A stretch of 64,000 nt of DNA, from NCBI GenBank assembly GCA_964583765.1, contig CAZOWW010000008.1, positions 17,981 to 81,980 of the forward strand, in the 5' to 3' direction. The stretch is from CAZOWW01 sp964583765. Lineage in GTDB: Bacteria > Actinomycetota > Actinomycetes > Actinomycetales > Kineosporiaceae. The translations under genes and the position numbers were made by a program. Position 1 is the first letter of the stretch; every line of letters begins with the position of its first letter. Of the stretch, positions 15,801 through 24,252 are shown in pieces. Below the pieces are notes generated by a model that worked only from the letters and a program-made list of their open reading frames with translations, did no database searches and was not told the origin of the DNA.

Positions 15801-17574
15801 CGTGCGCCGTGAGGCCGACCTCGAGCGGCTCGCCTCCCTGTCGAACATCGCCGGGCGGATTGAGGCCATCACCCGGGCCGCGTGCCGCGAGCGGATGGAG
15901 CGCCACCTCGACGACCTCGTCGCCGACGGCGTCCTGGACGAACGCCACCGCGCCGAGCTCTGCGCCGACCAGGCCAGCGAGCACCTGTCCCGGCTCCTGC
16001 GCGCCACGGAACAGCTCGGCCACGACCCGCGGGAGACCCTGGCCGAATCCCTGCGCGGGAAGTCACTGTCCAACGCCCACTCCGTGGCGCAGGTCCTGTC
16101 CCACCGGATCACCCACGGCCGGCCCCTGGTCGTGCCGATCACCGCCGAGGCCACCGTCCCCGCAGACATCGACCCCGCCGGCGCCGAACACCTACGCCAC
16201 CTGCAGGACCTGGCCGCCGAGCGTCGCGCCGTCCTGGGCACGCGCACCGCGACGCAGCCCCCGCCATGGGCCCTGGAGGCGTTCGGCCCGGTCCCCGAGG
16301 AGAACACGCCGGCCCGCCGGGCCTGGGAGGAGCGAGCAGGGATCGTGGCCGCACACCGCGAGGCCACCGGCTGGGACGACCCGCACCGCCCGATCGGCAG
16401 CGCCCCGGGCATCTCCGCCACCGAACGCCGTGCCTCCTACGCGCAGGCGTGGACGGCGCTGGGCCGCCCCGAGACCGAACTCACCGAGGCCGCAATGACC
16501 GAGGGACAGCTCCTGATGCGGGTCCGCGCCATGCGCTCCGAGGAGACCTGGGCGCCGGCCCACGCCACCGCCGCCCTTCAGGCCGCCGAGGCCGACGCCG
16601 AACAGGCCCGCCAGGACGCCGTGCTCACCGAGGCCGCGGCCCGACGAGCCGACGAACTGGGCGACCGCGAACGCGCCGCGCAGTTGCAGGCCGAAGCCGC
16701 CGAGCACCACGCCCGAGCAGCCGTGAAGCAGGCCGCGATCGGCCCACTCACCCTGGCCGTGCAAGCCCGAGCCGAGTGGGCCGCCAGCACGGCGGTCACC
16801 CTCGACCGGGGACGCCGCGCCTACGACGAACTCTGCCGCCGGGAGATCGACCCAGAAGCCGCGCCCGACCGCATCACCGCCGAAGAGTGGCTCGCGGCTG
16901 AGGCCGCCGCCCGCCAGGCCGACGACCCGCACCGCGTCATCACCGAGGCCGACCTGCGCGACCCGGCCGTCGAGGAGCATCTCGCCGCGGAGGACGAGGC
17001 CGAGGGCGAGGAGCCGGAGTTCACACGCGAGGAGCCAGAGGCCGCCGATCGGAGCGCGGAGGCAGCCGACCAGGGACCGGCTACTGCCAACGAGGGATCC
17101 GTCGGTGTTCGCCAGTCCGCGGCCGCCACCACACCGGAGCCGACGCAGGCCGATCCGGACCCGGCCGAGAGCACGGCGAGCTCGTCCGACGCACCAACGT
17201 CTGTCGAGGAGCCGGTGGCGACCGACGAGAACTCAGCATCAGCAGCGGCCGGCCGAGGCGAGGACGGAAAGACCACACCGGGCAGGGCCGCAACCATCCA
17301 CCCGGTGTCGCCGGCGTATGCCGTCGTGCCTCGCCAGCCCAGTGCTGTCGAGCTGCAGGCACTGGTCTCGGCCGCCCAGCTGGCGCTGCACCAGGTCCAG
17401 GAGCGAGCCAGCGCTGACGCTGCCCACAGCGACCCGGTCCTCGAGGAGCGGCATGGGGTGCTGGCCGAGGCCGATCGACACCGCCGGGAGGCCGCCGACC
17501 TGGACCACACCGTCGGAACCGAGGCACAACACGTCTCGGCGACATCCGATGAGACAGGTATCGGCGATGACTGA
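12850..17574 (+). CDS. MobF-type relaxase with RecD-like helicase (TraA/TrwC family)
   Basis: A 1574-residue conjugative relaxase. The N-terminal relaxase domain has the tandem tyrosines (SAEYY, residues 12-13) near the start, ATFSVPKSVTVAH near residue 128 and the metal-binding histidine motif QLHVHNVIL near residue 222. The helicase domain has Walker A GPAGTGKS (about 583), Walker B VLVDEASM (about 663), LTGDPHQLG and the motif VI-like STVHAAQGLTVD (about 895). The C-terminal ~400 residues are Ala/Glu-rich, coiled-coil and then disordered. It would nick at oriT, stay bound to the 5' end and unwind the strand for the coupling protein. AAGGAG precedes the GTG start. Confidence 0.93.
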   Translation: MITIVPATSAEYYTGGGGMAAGTESYYLDAVTDGEPPGRWSGSGADDLGLVGEVDAADMQEVYGEFVNPLTGARIGNPPRAYRTVAERLAEALEAEPNALPERVEELRREFEASDRSTVLGLDATFSVPKSVTVAHVAAHRAEIAAHRAGDLERAAEFRRIRSTIEDAIHAGNAAALQYAAAITTSRAGRHGGHGTSGYWVNAPGLVTASFFQHTSRNGDPQLHVHNVILNRAYCTDGKARAIDARDLMAHRHALGAVADRVLEERLAAAGFDFELRPDGVAREMPIVPEQITDLFSSRRRQVTGQLSEAVELAQDKLGRELTDLELYRLRQRLTLATRRAKDHSHVETTEEMVDRWAAETVAEVGTALESVAGAIQEHLAEAPGRRTPATWSPDAVIAEAVAACGEQRAAWTRADLMLELHRRLPTLGLADDADIVHVLDQLAERALTGDLAQQVSGHALPALGRTRGTTATGAGDADGDGPGQGNGEEPGAASTSPGDWVARALEANPFCSPSEIRYASVGTLTAETALRQAALVRGRHRVDADELGEWLDARCPTIGADQRAAVTGIATSDAALTVLVGPAGTGKSFTAGALAGAWSDLAGGRVVGLAVSQAATLVLRADGIETSRNVAQWLGTQERLTQGTAHDADREWLLGSRDIVLVDEASMVTTRDLETIRAHVEAAGARLVLTGDPHQLGAIEAGGVLGLLDGHAETYTLADVRRFHEPWERQASLDLRAGNPEALATYDAHGRLLSYDSPEAALDAAAQAAVADRLSGRSVVVVTGTNEQAATVSANIRAQLVALGLVEETGILLERDQVTAGIGDLIAARRNDYRIGVTNRLQYVIRSIEDDGALLVEQVADPHDPGGSRTPGAPVRLPAPYVLEDVQLGYASTVHAAQGLTVDAGHLVTDGDVDDKALYVALTRGGVRNTAHVITATDSGDPLTATREGSTGATVLGSSSQRPSAQAVLRACLDREDTAQAATVRREADLERLASLSNIAGRIEAITRAACRERMERHLDDLVADGVLDERHRAELCADQASEHLSRLLRATEQLGHDPRETLAESLRGKSLSNAHSVAQVLSHRITHGRPLVVPITAEATVPADIDPAGAEHLRHLQDLAAERRAVLGTRTATQPPPWALEAFGPVPEENTPARRAWEERAGIVAAHREATGWDDPHRPIGSAPGISATERRASYAQAWTALGRPETELTEAAMTEGQLLMRVRAMRSEETWAPAHATAALQAAEADAEQARQDAVLTEAAARRADELGDRERAAQLQAEAAEHHARAAVKQAAIGPLTLAVQARAEWAASTAVTLDRGRRAYDELCRREIDPEAAPDRITAEEWLAAEAAARQADDPHRVITEADLRDPAVEEHLAAEDEAEGEEPEFTREEPEAADRSAEAADQGPATANEGSVGVRQSAAATTPEPTQADPDPAESTASSSDAPTSVEEPVATDENSASAAAGRGEDGKTTPGRAATIHPVSPAYAVVPRQPSAVELQALVSAAQLALHQVQERASADAAHSDPVLEERHGVLAEADRHRREAADLDHTVGTEAQHVSATSDETGIGDD

Positions 17575-17698
17575 GCACACCGAGGCCAGACCAGGGCCGC
17601 AGGGAAGGCAGGCGGCCCCGTTCACACCGCCAAGGCTGACCCGGCAGGCAGCACCGTCCCGGCTGTTCGACGTGCCCCCGGTGATCGGAATGGTCGGG
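17575..17698. other. Short gap after relaxase gene
   Basis: An ATG at 17567 overlaps the relaxase stop and opens a plus-strand frame that stays open into the excisionase gene. Beyond the first ~30 codons it is antisense to a protein-like minus-strand gene, so no separate product is called here. Confidence 0.4.
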
Positions 17699-18208
17699 TC
17701 ACCGGCCGGGGTAGCGCAAGGTCTCCCTGGCCCCGGTGATCCACAGCAGCCACTCCAGAACGCCGGTGGCCCACTCCCAGTAGGGCCGGCGGCCGACCAC
17801 GAGCTGCCCTGCGGCCGCGAGCTCCTCCTGGATCGCCGGCCCGGTGACCGCACGATCCGCCCGGGAGATCGGCGCGGCCGGGGAATGCCCGAGCGTCCAG
17901 GCTGCCGCCGTCCAAACCCCAAGGACGAACCGGCCAGCACCGTCCATGGCCTCCACCGGCCGGTCGCCGGCACCGAGCGCCTCCGCAAGCCGGATCAGCA
18001 AGCGGTCCCACTGCTCATCCAGCTCCGAAGCCAGCCGCGGCCACGGCACACCGCCGTCCAGCACCCCGACCTGACCGGCGATCGCCGATCCGGGCAGCAG
18101 GGCCGGCGGCTCGCCCAGGCATCGCGGCACCCCGCTGTCGAAGAATCCGCCCCCGCCGGGGAGCGGATCAGACCGGGGGGCCGGCGGCATCTCGGTCACC
18201 GTCATCAC
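17699..18208 (-). CDS. Conserved-looking hypothetical protein, antisense within the element
   Basis: A 169-residue acidic, Trp-rich protein, the only minus-strand gene between the relaxase and integrase. It has protein-like regularity: LDEQWDRLLIRLAEAL, RFVLGVWTAAAWTLGHSPAA, AVTGPAIQEELAAAG and WATGVLEWLLWITG. Helical segments dominate and there is no signal peptide or transmembrane span. No named family is recognised. Its orientation against the transfer operon suggests cargo or a regulatory or immunity role, none of which the sequence proves. An N-terminal start slightly downstream (MPPAPRSD) is possible. Confidence 0.6.
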   Translation of the reverse strand: MMTVTEMPPAPRSDPLPGGGGFFDSGVPRCLGEPPALLPGSAIAGQVGVLDGGVPWPRLASELDEQWDRLLIRLAEALGAGDRPVEAMDGAGRFVLGVWTAAAWTLGHSPAAPISRADRAVTGPAIQEELAAAGQLVVGRRPYWEWATGVLEWLLWITGARETLRYPGR

Positions 18209-18325
18209 CGCTCCTCACGCCCAGAAATCGGGATGCCACCGACAGTACGGACGACCCCCGACAGCCAGCACGGACGCCCGCACCCACGAACCAGCTCACC
18301 GCTCACGGAAGGAACCGATCTCCTC

Positions 18326-18523
18326 ATGTCCCGCCCACCGTCCGGACCCGACCTCGACGGGCTCCCGCTGCTCATTGCCGTGCCTCGCGCGGCCAAGCTT
18401 CTGGGCATTTCCCGGGCTTCGGCCTATCGGCTCGCTGCGTCCGGAGAGCTGCCCTGCAAGCGCCTCGGTGGACGCGTCTACGTGGTCACCTCCAAGTTCC
18501 GTGAGCTCCTGGAGGACCTGTGA
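18326..18523 (+). CDS. xis: Excisionase-like helix-turn-helix protein
   Basis: A 65-residue protein with the MerR/excisionase-type winged helix: LIAVPRAAKLLGISRASAYR, then LAASGELPCKRLGGRVYV. Such proteins bend DNA at the attachment site and bias the integrase towards excision. GGAAGGA precedes the ATG at 18326. Its TGA overlaps the GTG of the integrase gene, so the pair is translationally coupled, the standard Xis-Int arrangement. Confidence 0.88.
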   Translation: MSRPPSGPDLDGLPLLIAVPRAAKLLGISRASAYRLAASGELPCKRLGGRVYVVTSKFRELLEDL

Positions 18524-19941
18524 CCCCGCAAGGGAACAAGCGCAGGCGCCCGGCCATCCCCGGGATCTCCGTGTACCCGCGCGGGAAGACGTTCGCCTAC
18601 AACGTGGAGCTCCCTGCGGACTCCGTGACCGGGGAACGCCGCCGCGAGTACGCGGGCGGATTCGCCACCGAGGAGGAGGCCTGGTCCGAGGCCGTCAAGG
18701 TGAAGAACTCCCAGGAGGAGGGCCGGCTCGCCCGGTCGTCGCGCCGCACCGTTGCGCAGTTCCTCACCGAGTGGCTGGAGACCGTCCAGCAGGAGCTCAA
18801 GGGGACGACCTACACGAACTACCGCGACTACTCCACGGCCTATGTGATCCCGCTGATGGGCAGGCGAAGGCTCCAGGAGGTCGATGTGCCGACCCTGAAC
18901 GCCTTCTACCGCCGGCTGCTGGACAGCGGGCGGCTGAAGCCGGACAACAACTCGGTGATGTACGCCTTCTGGCAGGAGCAGAAGGCCAAGGGGCAGGAGC
19001 CGACACCTGCCCAGATCTCCCGGACGTGCAAGACGTCGATCCACGCGGCACGCGCGGCGGTCCTGCGCTACCGCCGAGGTCGGATCCCGGTCCGCAAGCC
19101 CGCCGGCCTGGCGCCGAAGACGGTGAAGAACGTCCATCGCATGCTGCACCGTGCGCTGTCCGACGCGGTCGCCTGGCGGTACACCGCCTACAACCCGGCC
19201 GTCCACGCGAGCCTGCCCCGCACGGGCCGGGGGAAGAAGAACCGTCCGGAGCCCTGGACAGTCCCCCAGTTGATCGCCTGGCTGGAAGTGGCCCGGAATG
19301 ACCGGGACGCCGGAATGTGGATGCTGGCCGCGACCACCGGGATGCGCCGCTCCGAGCTCGCCGGGACCCGGCGAGACCTGCTCGACCTCGACGCGGGAAC
19401 ACTCGTCATCGAGCCGACCCGTGTCGTTGTGGCCGGCCGGGCGGAGGAGTCCGACGGCAAGACGGACTCGAGTCAGCGCACCATCTCGCTCGACGTCTTC
19501 ACCGTCGCGGCGCTGCGCCGGCAGCTCGCGATGCTCGACGAGGAAGCGGCCGCCTTCGGCCAGGCCCCGGCCGCACAAGGACACCTGTTCTGCCACCCCG
19601 ACGGTCGCCCCCTGCACCCGGACACCATCACCCGGCGGTTCAACCGCCTCGTCGACCAGGTCGGCGTCCCGCGGATCCGCCTGCACGACGTCCGGCACAC
19701 CTACGCCACGGCCTGCCTGGACGCCGGGATCAATCCCAAGCTCATCAGCGACCGGATCGGCCACTCCAGCACGGCCTTCACCCTGACCACCTACACGCAC
19801 CGGTCCACCGGCCAGGACCGCGCCGTCGCGGAGGACTTCGCCCGGCTGTTGTTCGCCGACGCAACACCAGCGCCCGGGAGCCAGCCGAGCCCGGACCCGG
19901 GAAGCGACGAACCCCGCGAGGGCACCGCGCCGCAGCCCTGA
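18520..19941 (+). CDS. int: Tyrosine-type integrase
   Basis: A 473-residue site-specific recombinase of the phage-integrase family. An N-terminal arm-binding domain (about 20-65) and a core-binding domain (about 75-220) precede the catalytic domain. Catalytic residues are seen as arginine in TGMRRSEL (about 275), HxxR in HDVRHTYAT (about 388), histidine in IGHSS (about 414) and the nucleophilic tyrosine in TTYTH (about 424). An unusually long insertion (about 140-190) lies in the core-binding domain. It should integrate and excise the element, but no tRNA gene or attachment core is visible directly beside it, which is atypical. Confidence 0.92.
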   Translation: MTPQGNKRRRPAIPGISVYPRGKTFAYNVELPADSVTGERRREYAGGFATEEEAWSEAVKVKNSQEEGRLARSSRRTVAQFLTEWLETVQQELKGTTYTNYRDYSTAYVIPLMGRRRLQEVDVPTLNAFYRRLLDSGRLKPDNNSVMYAFWQEQKAKGQEPTPAQISRTCKTSIHAARAAVLRYRRGRIPVRKPAGLAPKTVKNVHRMLHRALSDAVAWRYTAYNPAVHASLPRTGRGKKNRPEPWTVPQLIAWLEVARNDRDAGMWMLAATTGMRRSELAGTRRDLLDLDAGTLVIEPTRVVVAGRAEESDGKTDSSQRTISLDVFTVAALRRQLAMLDEEAAAFGQAPAAQGHLFCHPDGRPLHPDTITRRFNRLVDQVGVPRIRLHDVRHTYATACLDAGINPKLISDRIGHSSTAFTLTTYTHRSTGQDRAVAEDFARLLFADATPAPGSQPSPDPGSDEPREGTAPQP

Positions 19942-19972
19942 CCCGCCGGCGAGCCGACGCCGGCCCCTTGTC

Positions 19973-19993
19973 TCCCGGGGCGAACGCCCGGGA
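19973..19993. terminator. Possible weak terminator hairpin after int
   Basis: TCCCGGG and CCCGGGA form a 7-bp stem around GCGAACG, 32 bp after the integrase stop. There is no T-tract, so it may only be a pause or structural element. Confidence 0.35.
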
Positions 19994-20114
19994 CTCCCCC
20001 ACCCGCACCGATCAGGAGGATGCCACGTCCACGCCGGACCGAATTGTCAGTGATTGTTGCTATACGAGTGATCAGACAACGGCTGGAACCGAATCAGGAC
20101 AGGCAGGAGCAAGC

Positions 20115-21752
20115 GTGAACGACGCCATGCCCTTCACCGGGCTGACGCTGTCCGGAGTCGCCCACAAACTGGGCGTCCCGCGACTGCACGTGTGGTGGCG
20201 AGCCAAAGCAGCCGACTTCCCCAACCCCAGAACCCGCCTCGCCAACGGCACCGACCTCTGGTCCGCCGAGGAGGTCGAGACCTGGGCCCTGACCCATGGC
20301 CGCGGCCGCCGCGTCCCGCTCACCCGCTGGCCCAGCAGTACCCCGGCCGAGTACGCCGGCACCCGAGACCTGACCGGCGCGATCGCTCAGTGCTGGCACC
20401 ACCCGGCCGGCACGATCGCCCTGGTCTGGAGGCTGACCGAGCAGTACCACCCGGGCAACGCTCAGCACCTGAAAGAGCTGCCCGGAGTCTCCGCCGTGGT
20501 TTTCGTCGACAACGGCTTCGACATCTACGGCTACCCGGACCTGTCCGGCACCCTGCCCACACACCGCCCGGCAGAGCCACCAAACCGGCTCGACACCGAC
20601 GACCAGGGCCGCTACGACGTGCCCTGGCCCACCCTGGCCACCGTCATCGGTATGCCCGTGCCCTACTGGCCCTACGCCCTGCGCCACGCCGAACTCATCC
20701 AGGCCTGGTCACCGGGCGACCCCGCGGTCACGGCCCCGGCCGCGCCCTTCCTGGACACCGCGGCGCTGCGCGAACTCGCAGACACCTACCCCACCGACCA
20801 CCCGGCGGCCCAGGTCCTGACCACCCTGGCCCGCCACGTCGCCCACCAGGCCATGCAGGACGCCCTCAGCGACCTCAATTGCCTGGGCTCCGCCGGATCC
20901 CCAGGGACGCCACCGGCTCTGCGCATCGCCGCCCGGCCTCTGACCGTGCCCGAGGCCGACCTCGATGCACTGACCTCGACCACCCGCCGGGCCGGGTGGC
21001 TGGAGGTCCTGGCCCGCACCGACACCCTGGCTGCGGCCTGCGTGCGCCAGGCCCGGCAGTTCAACAGCGGCCAGGACTTCCCCTACAGCAACCCCACCCA
21101 AGTCACCATCGACTCCACCGACGCCTCCCGTAAGTGGGCCGACCGGCTGCGCCCGGTCGCCCCGCCCCTGCCCGCGGGATTCCAGTTCCTGTCCGCTCCA
21201 GGTGCCGGACCGGCGCTGATCGACCCCCTCACCGATGCGCCTGCCCGGCAATGCGACGACGGGACCCTGCTCGTCGCGATCCCCCAGCGCCTGCCCGCTA
21301 CCTCGCCCCTGGCCGAGGTGATCCTCGACCACCCCGTCTGGGTCCGCACCCAGGACGGCGCCCTGTGGCCCCTGCCGCAGGACTCCCGCGCCGGCATCTC
21401 CTGGGGCTACTCCGGCAGCGGACCTGGCACCCTCGCCCAGACCCTCGCCCGGCTCCTGGACGACATCAACGCCCCCGGCGCCCACGCCGACCCCGACCAG
21501 AAGGCCCTACGGCGCCTGACCGAACTGCCCCTGCCCCAGGGCACCGTCATCACCCGGGCCGAGCTGGAGGCCATCCGCGCAGGCAAGCCCATCCCCGCCC
21601 GCCTGCGCATGCTCGCCCACGGCGGCGACCCCTACCTGACCATTCAGGACGTCCCCCCGACCCGGAACCCCCAGCAGCTCCAAGACCCCGACCAGGCCCA
21701 GGACGAGACCGAGACCCCGGACGACGACCAGCCCACCGGAGGCACCCGATGA
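20115..21752 (+). CDS. Unknown protein with N-terminal helix-turn-helix
   Basis: A 545-residue protein. The first ~55 residues resemble a MerR/excisionase-type DNA-binding helix (LTLSGVAHKLGVPRLHVWWR, then LWSAEEVETW). The rest is a large acidic, Trp-containing region without recognised motifs: CWHHPAGTIALVWRLTEQY near residue 95, and RQFNSGQDFPYSNPTQVTID near residue 320. The C-terminus is Gln/Asp-rich and disordered. AGGAG at 20105-20109 supports the GTG start. Its stop overlaps the start of the following membrane-protein gene (ATGA). It could be a cargo or a large regulatory protein of the element; no function is assigned. Confidence 0.65.
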   Translation: MNDAMPFTGLTLSGVAHKLGVPRLHVWWRAKAADFPNPRTRLANGTDLWSAEEVETWALTHGRGRRVPLTRWPSSTPAEYAGTRDLTGAIAQCWHHPAGTIALVWRLTEQYHPGNAQHLKELPGVSAVVFVDNGFDIYGYPDLSGTLPTHRPAEPPNRLDTDDQGRYDVPWPTLATVIGMPVPYWPYALRHAELIQAWSPGDPAVTAPAAPFLDTAALRELADTYPTDHPAAQVLTTLARHVAHQAMQDALSDLNCLGSAGSPGTPPALRIAARPLTVPEADLDALTSTTRRAGWLEVLARTDTLAAACVRQARQFNSGQDFPYSNPTQVTIDSTDASRKWADRLRPVAPPLPAGFQFLSAPGAGPALIDPLTDAPARQCDDGTLLVAIPQRLPATSPLAEVILDHPVWVRTQDGALWPLPQDSRAGISWGYSGSGPGTLAQTLARLLDDINAPGAHADPDQKALRRLTELPLPQGTVITRAELEAIRAGKPIPARLRMLAHGGDPYLTIQDVPPTRNPQQLQDPDQAQDETETPDDDQPTGGTR

Positions 21753-22366
21753 ACCACCCACTCCCTCCGGCGTCTCCCACGGACGTCGTCCCCCTGCCCG
21801 GACCCGACACCCTCCCCTCGATGATCGGTGAGTACCTGGTCCACCTGTGGAACCAGGCCCGCGACGAGCTGAAGGCCCTGCAGCGCCCCGAGACCCGGCC
21901 CCGCACCATCGCCGTGCTCGTGGCCCTGGCCGTCGGCGCAATCGTCGTCCTGTACGTGGCGCTGAACCTGTTGAACGCGATCGGGCAGGCCATCACCGAC
22001 ATCAGCTGGCCCACACCGAGCCACACCACCTCCGTGGACGCCCGCGCGCTGCCCGGCATCGTCACCACGCCGGTCCACGACTACCTCACCGCCCACGCCG
22101 GCGGCCTGCCCCTGACACCCCAGCAACTCTGGTGGGCCTGGTGCACCGCCGGCGTCGGCTTCTTCCTGATCGCCCTGACCGGCAACATCGGCGCCCGCAT
22201 CGGCTGGACCCTCTACGGGGCCACCACCACTGCCATCGTCTACACCGCCACCCCAAGCCCAGCCCACACCACCGCGGCCGCCCTGACCGCCGCAACCTGG
22301 GCCGCGCTCAGCATCCCCGCCTACCGGCGAGGCCGATCCCGAACCCACGTCCTCGTCGCCGGGTAA
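21749..22366 (+). CDS. Small membrane protein of the mobile element
   Basis: A 205-residue protein with a hydrophilic N-terminus and three to four predicted transmembrane helices: TIAVLVALAVGAIVVLYVAL (about 53-72), then WWAWCTAGVGFFLIALTG (about 128-145), and hydrophobic segments around TATPSPAHTTAAALTAATWA (about 168-190). No family is recognised. The ATG overlaps the stop of the preceding unknown gene, so the two products probably act together. It is the last gene before a strong terminator and marks the likely end of the element's transcription unit. Confidence 0.65.
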   Translation: MNHPLPPASPTDVVPLPGPDTLPSMIGEYLVHLWNQARDELKALQRPETRPRTIAVLVALAVGAIVVLYVALNLLNAIGQAITDISWPTPSHTTSVDARALPGIVTTPVHDYLTAHAGGLPLTPQQLWWAWCTAGVGFFLIALTGNIGARIGWTLYGATTTAIVYTATPSPAHTTAAALTAATWAALSIPAYRRGRSRTHVLVAG

Positions 22367-22384
22367 CCATCCCGCCGAAACAAC

Positions 22385-22419
22385 CGTGTGGCTCCGTCCG
22401 GGCAGGGCGGAGCCACACG
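22385..22419. terminator. Strong terminator-like hairpin
   Basis: CGTGTGGCTCCG and CGGAGCCACACG form a perfect 12-bp stem with an 11-nt loop, 18 bp after the membrane-protein stop. It probably ends the element's plus-strand transcript and may also serve the opposing minus-strand gene. Confidence 0.75.
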
Positions 22420-22573
22420 CCGTTGCAGAATCTGCCCTGCAGCTGGTCGGTCTCGATGGGGAGGACCGGTGCCGACTCCACCCATCGTCGGCTCGGCCTG
22501 TTCCTCCGAGCCCAGGTGGTCGGGCCGTCGCCCTTGACCAGGCTCGTCATGCTCGCAGGTGGGCCACCCCAGC

Positions 22574-23911
22574 TCAGCCGGCCGAACCAAGGGTCAAGGT
22601 GTTGCCCTGATTGAGGCCGTCCCGGCGCAGAACACGTCCCAGCAGTGCCGTCAGCTCTTCCTCGACCTGGGCCAGCAGTTCGACGCCGAAGACGCAGAGC
22701 GACTGCTCAAAGGGATGTCCGAAGGTGCCCAACCGAACATCGCTCGTGGTGTGGATGTAGTAGTCCCCGTCCGGGTATGCGCTACCCGGCCATGGCGGTT
22801 GGCCGGGTCCACCCACCCGCTGCGGGTCGAAGCGACAACCGGCGTGGTTCCAATCCAGCCAGTAGAGGGGTTCGTCCCCGCGGACAGATGACCGCAGACC
22901 ACGCTCGACGATCGCCTCCAGCCGCTCCCGGCCCCCCTCGCCCTCGACCCCGGCCACAGCCGCGAGATCCCAGGTAGCCGATCCGACAGGCTCGGCGATA
23001 CCGGGGAATGCGCGGGCGCTCGGCGAGAATCCCAACGCCAAGGTGAATCGGTCCCACACCACGTGATGGTCGAAATCGTCGAACAGAAGCCGTACGGGTC
23101 GCGATGTGACGACGGCGCCCTCCGGAGCCCACCGGAACGTCACGACCTGTGTGATCTCGCGGAACCCCAGACCGAGCAGGACCTTCCACTGCTCATCGTC
23201 GACCTCGATGAGCAGACAGCCGTCCCCACGCCGTTGTCGCCAACCCTCCCATGGCGGCAGACCGAAGAGCCGTTCCCAGCCGGCCAGGGCTGGGATCAGC
23301 ACATCGGGTCGGCCGGTGAAGCCGCCGATCAGCGCGAATCGCGCGTCAGGGAGGTTCTCGATCCACGCCACATCCACGACCCGAGCGTCGTGCTCGACCA
23401 TGAGCACTTCGTACTCCCAATACTGGAGCCGCCCGTCCGCCTCCAGTTCCGCGAGGTCTCTGCCGAAAGGGCCCGCTTCGCTGACGCGCTTCCAAACCTG
23501 CTCGGCACACCGGTGTTCGCGTGGGTCCATCTGCCGTAGCTTCTGCCCGTTCCCCAGAGCCCCTTGCACGGGCAGGTCCTCGACCTCGACCACCAGAACC
23601 GCACGACTCTCCCCCGAGCGAAACCCTGCGGCGACGAGCGCCTCCACCAACCCGGGGGTCCGGTCATGCGCGTAGACCCTCCACTCGGCCGGCTCTCCCC
23701 GCTCGGCAAACGCGGCCTGTTGCCGGGCAACGACCTCCGCCACGTCGACGTCCAGCATGTCTCGGTGTTCGACCGTGCCATGACTGCCGAAATGGGTCCG
23801 CACGACCGGCCCCTCCTGCACCACCACGGCCCCCACCGCAGGACGGCGCGGGACCGCCGCCCGCACCTCAGCGTCGTACGCCGCCAGCAGTTCGTCCGTC
23901 CCCAAGCCCAC
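22574..23911 (-). CDS. GNAT-like / DUF2716 two-domain protein
   Basis: A 445-residue protein that joins two parts. Residues 1-245 resemble a GNAT acetyltransferase: VEALVAAGFRSGESRAVLVVE followed by VDVAWIENLP, ARFALIGGFT and CLLIEVDDEQWKVLLGLGF. Residues about 255-440 match DUF2716: WDRFTLALGFSPSA, AFPGIAEPVGSATWDLAA, LYWLDWNHAGCRFDP and YPDGDYYIHTTSDVRLGTFGHP. Whether the GNAT half is active is uncertain because the acetyl-CoA loop is not clear. GTG follows GGGGAGGG. It stands at the left end of the cargo island on the same strand as the cupin gene. Confidence 0.75.
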   Translation of the reverse strand: MGLGTDELLAAYDAEVRAAVPRRPAVGAVVVQEGPVVRTHFGSHGTVEHRDMLDVDVAEVVARQQAAFAERGEPAEWRVYAHDRTPGLVEALVAAGFRSGESRAVLVVEVEDLPVQGALGNGQKLRQMDPREHRCAEQVWKRVSEAGPFGRDLAELEADGRLQYWEYEVLMVEHDARVVDVAWIENLPDARFALIGGFTGRPDVLIPALAGWERLFGLPPWEGWRQRRGDGCLLIEVDDEQWKVLLGLGFREITQVVTFRWAPEGAVVTSRPVRLLFDDFDHHVVWDRFTLALGFSPSARAFPGIAEPVGSATWDLAAVAGVEGEGGRERLEAIVERGLRSSVRGDEPLYWLDWNHAGCRFDPQRVGGPGQPPWPGSAYPDGDYYIHTTSDVRLGTFGHPFEQSLCVFGVELLAQVEEELTALLGRVLRRDGLNQGNTLTLGSAG

Positions 23912-24252
23912 GCCGCCCTCCCCACCACCCTCGGCCCGACTCTGAGCTAGTCAAGAGCGTGCTGACCCTCATCCTGGACCAGGAGACCAACCGGTGAAGG
24001 TCAATTGGAAGGAGCTCCAGAGACCCGCCCTGGGGATGGCTCGGCGGCGCAGCGTCGGGCAATGCGGTCTGGTCGCCGAGGTGAGGGCCGCAGCCAACGC
24101 GGCTTCAGCCTGCTGCCGCATGACCGGGATCCAGACCATCCGAACTGCGGCAAATGTGATCGCCATAGCCGTCATCACCGCACGTCATGAGCGGAATGCC
24201 GGAGCGGCAGTCTTCAGGCGGCCCCGGGTGGATGCGTCGCCGTCAATGGGGG
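23912..24252. other. Gap without convincing gene
   Basis: The 341 bp between the DUF2716 gene and the cupin gene contain only short frames with poor protein character on either strand, for example a minus-strand frame at 23969-24178. It presumably carries the promoter of the DUF2716 gene. Confidence 0.4.

Noticed and set aside
17567..18523. Plus-strand frame from the relaxase stop running into the excisionase
   Set aside because: After the first ~30 codons it is Pro/Arg-rich antisense of the protein-like minus-strand gene at 17699-18208. The excisionase has its own start and ribosome binding site.
23969..24178. Minus-strand 69-codon frame between the DUF2716 and cupin genes
   Set aside because: Mixed composition, no ribosome binding site and no recognisable domain; the hydrophobic start could be chance.
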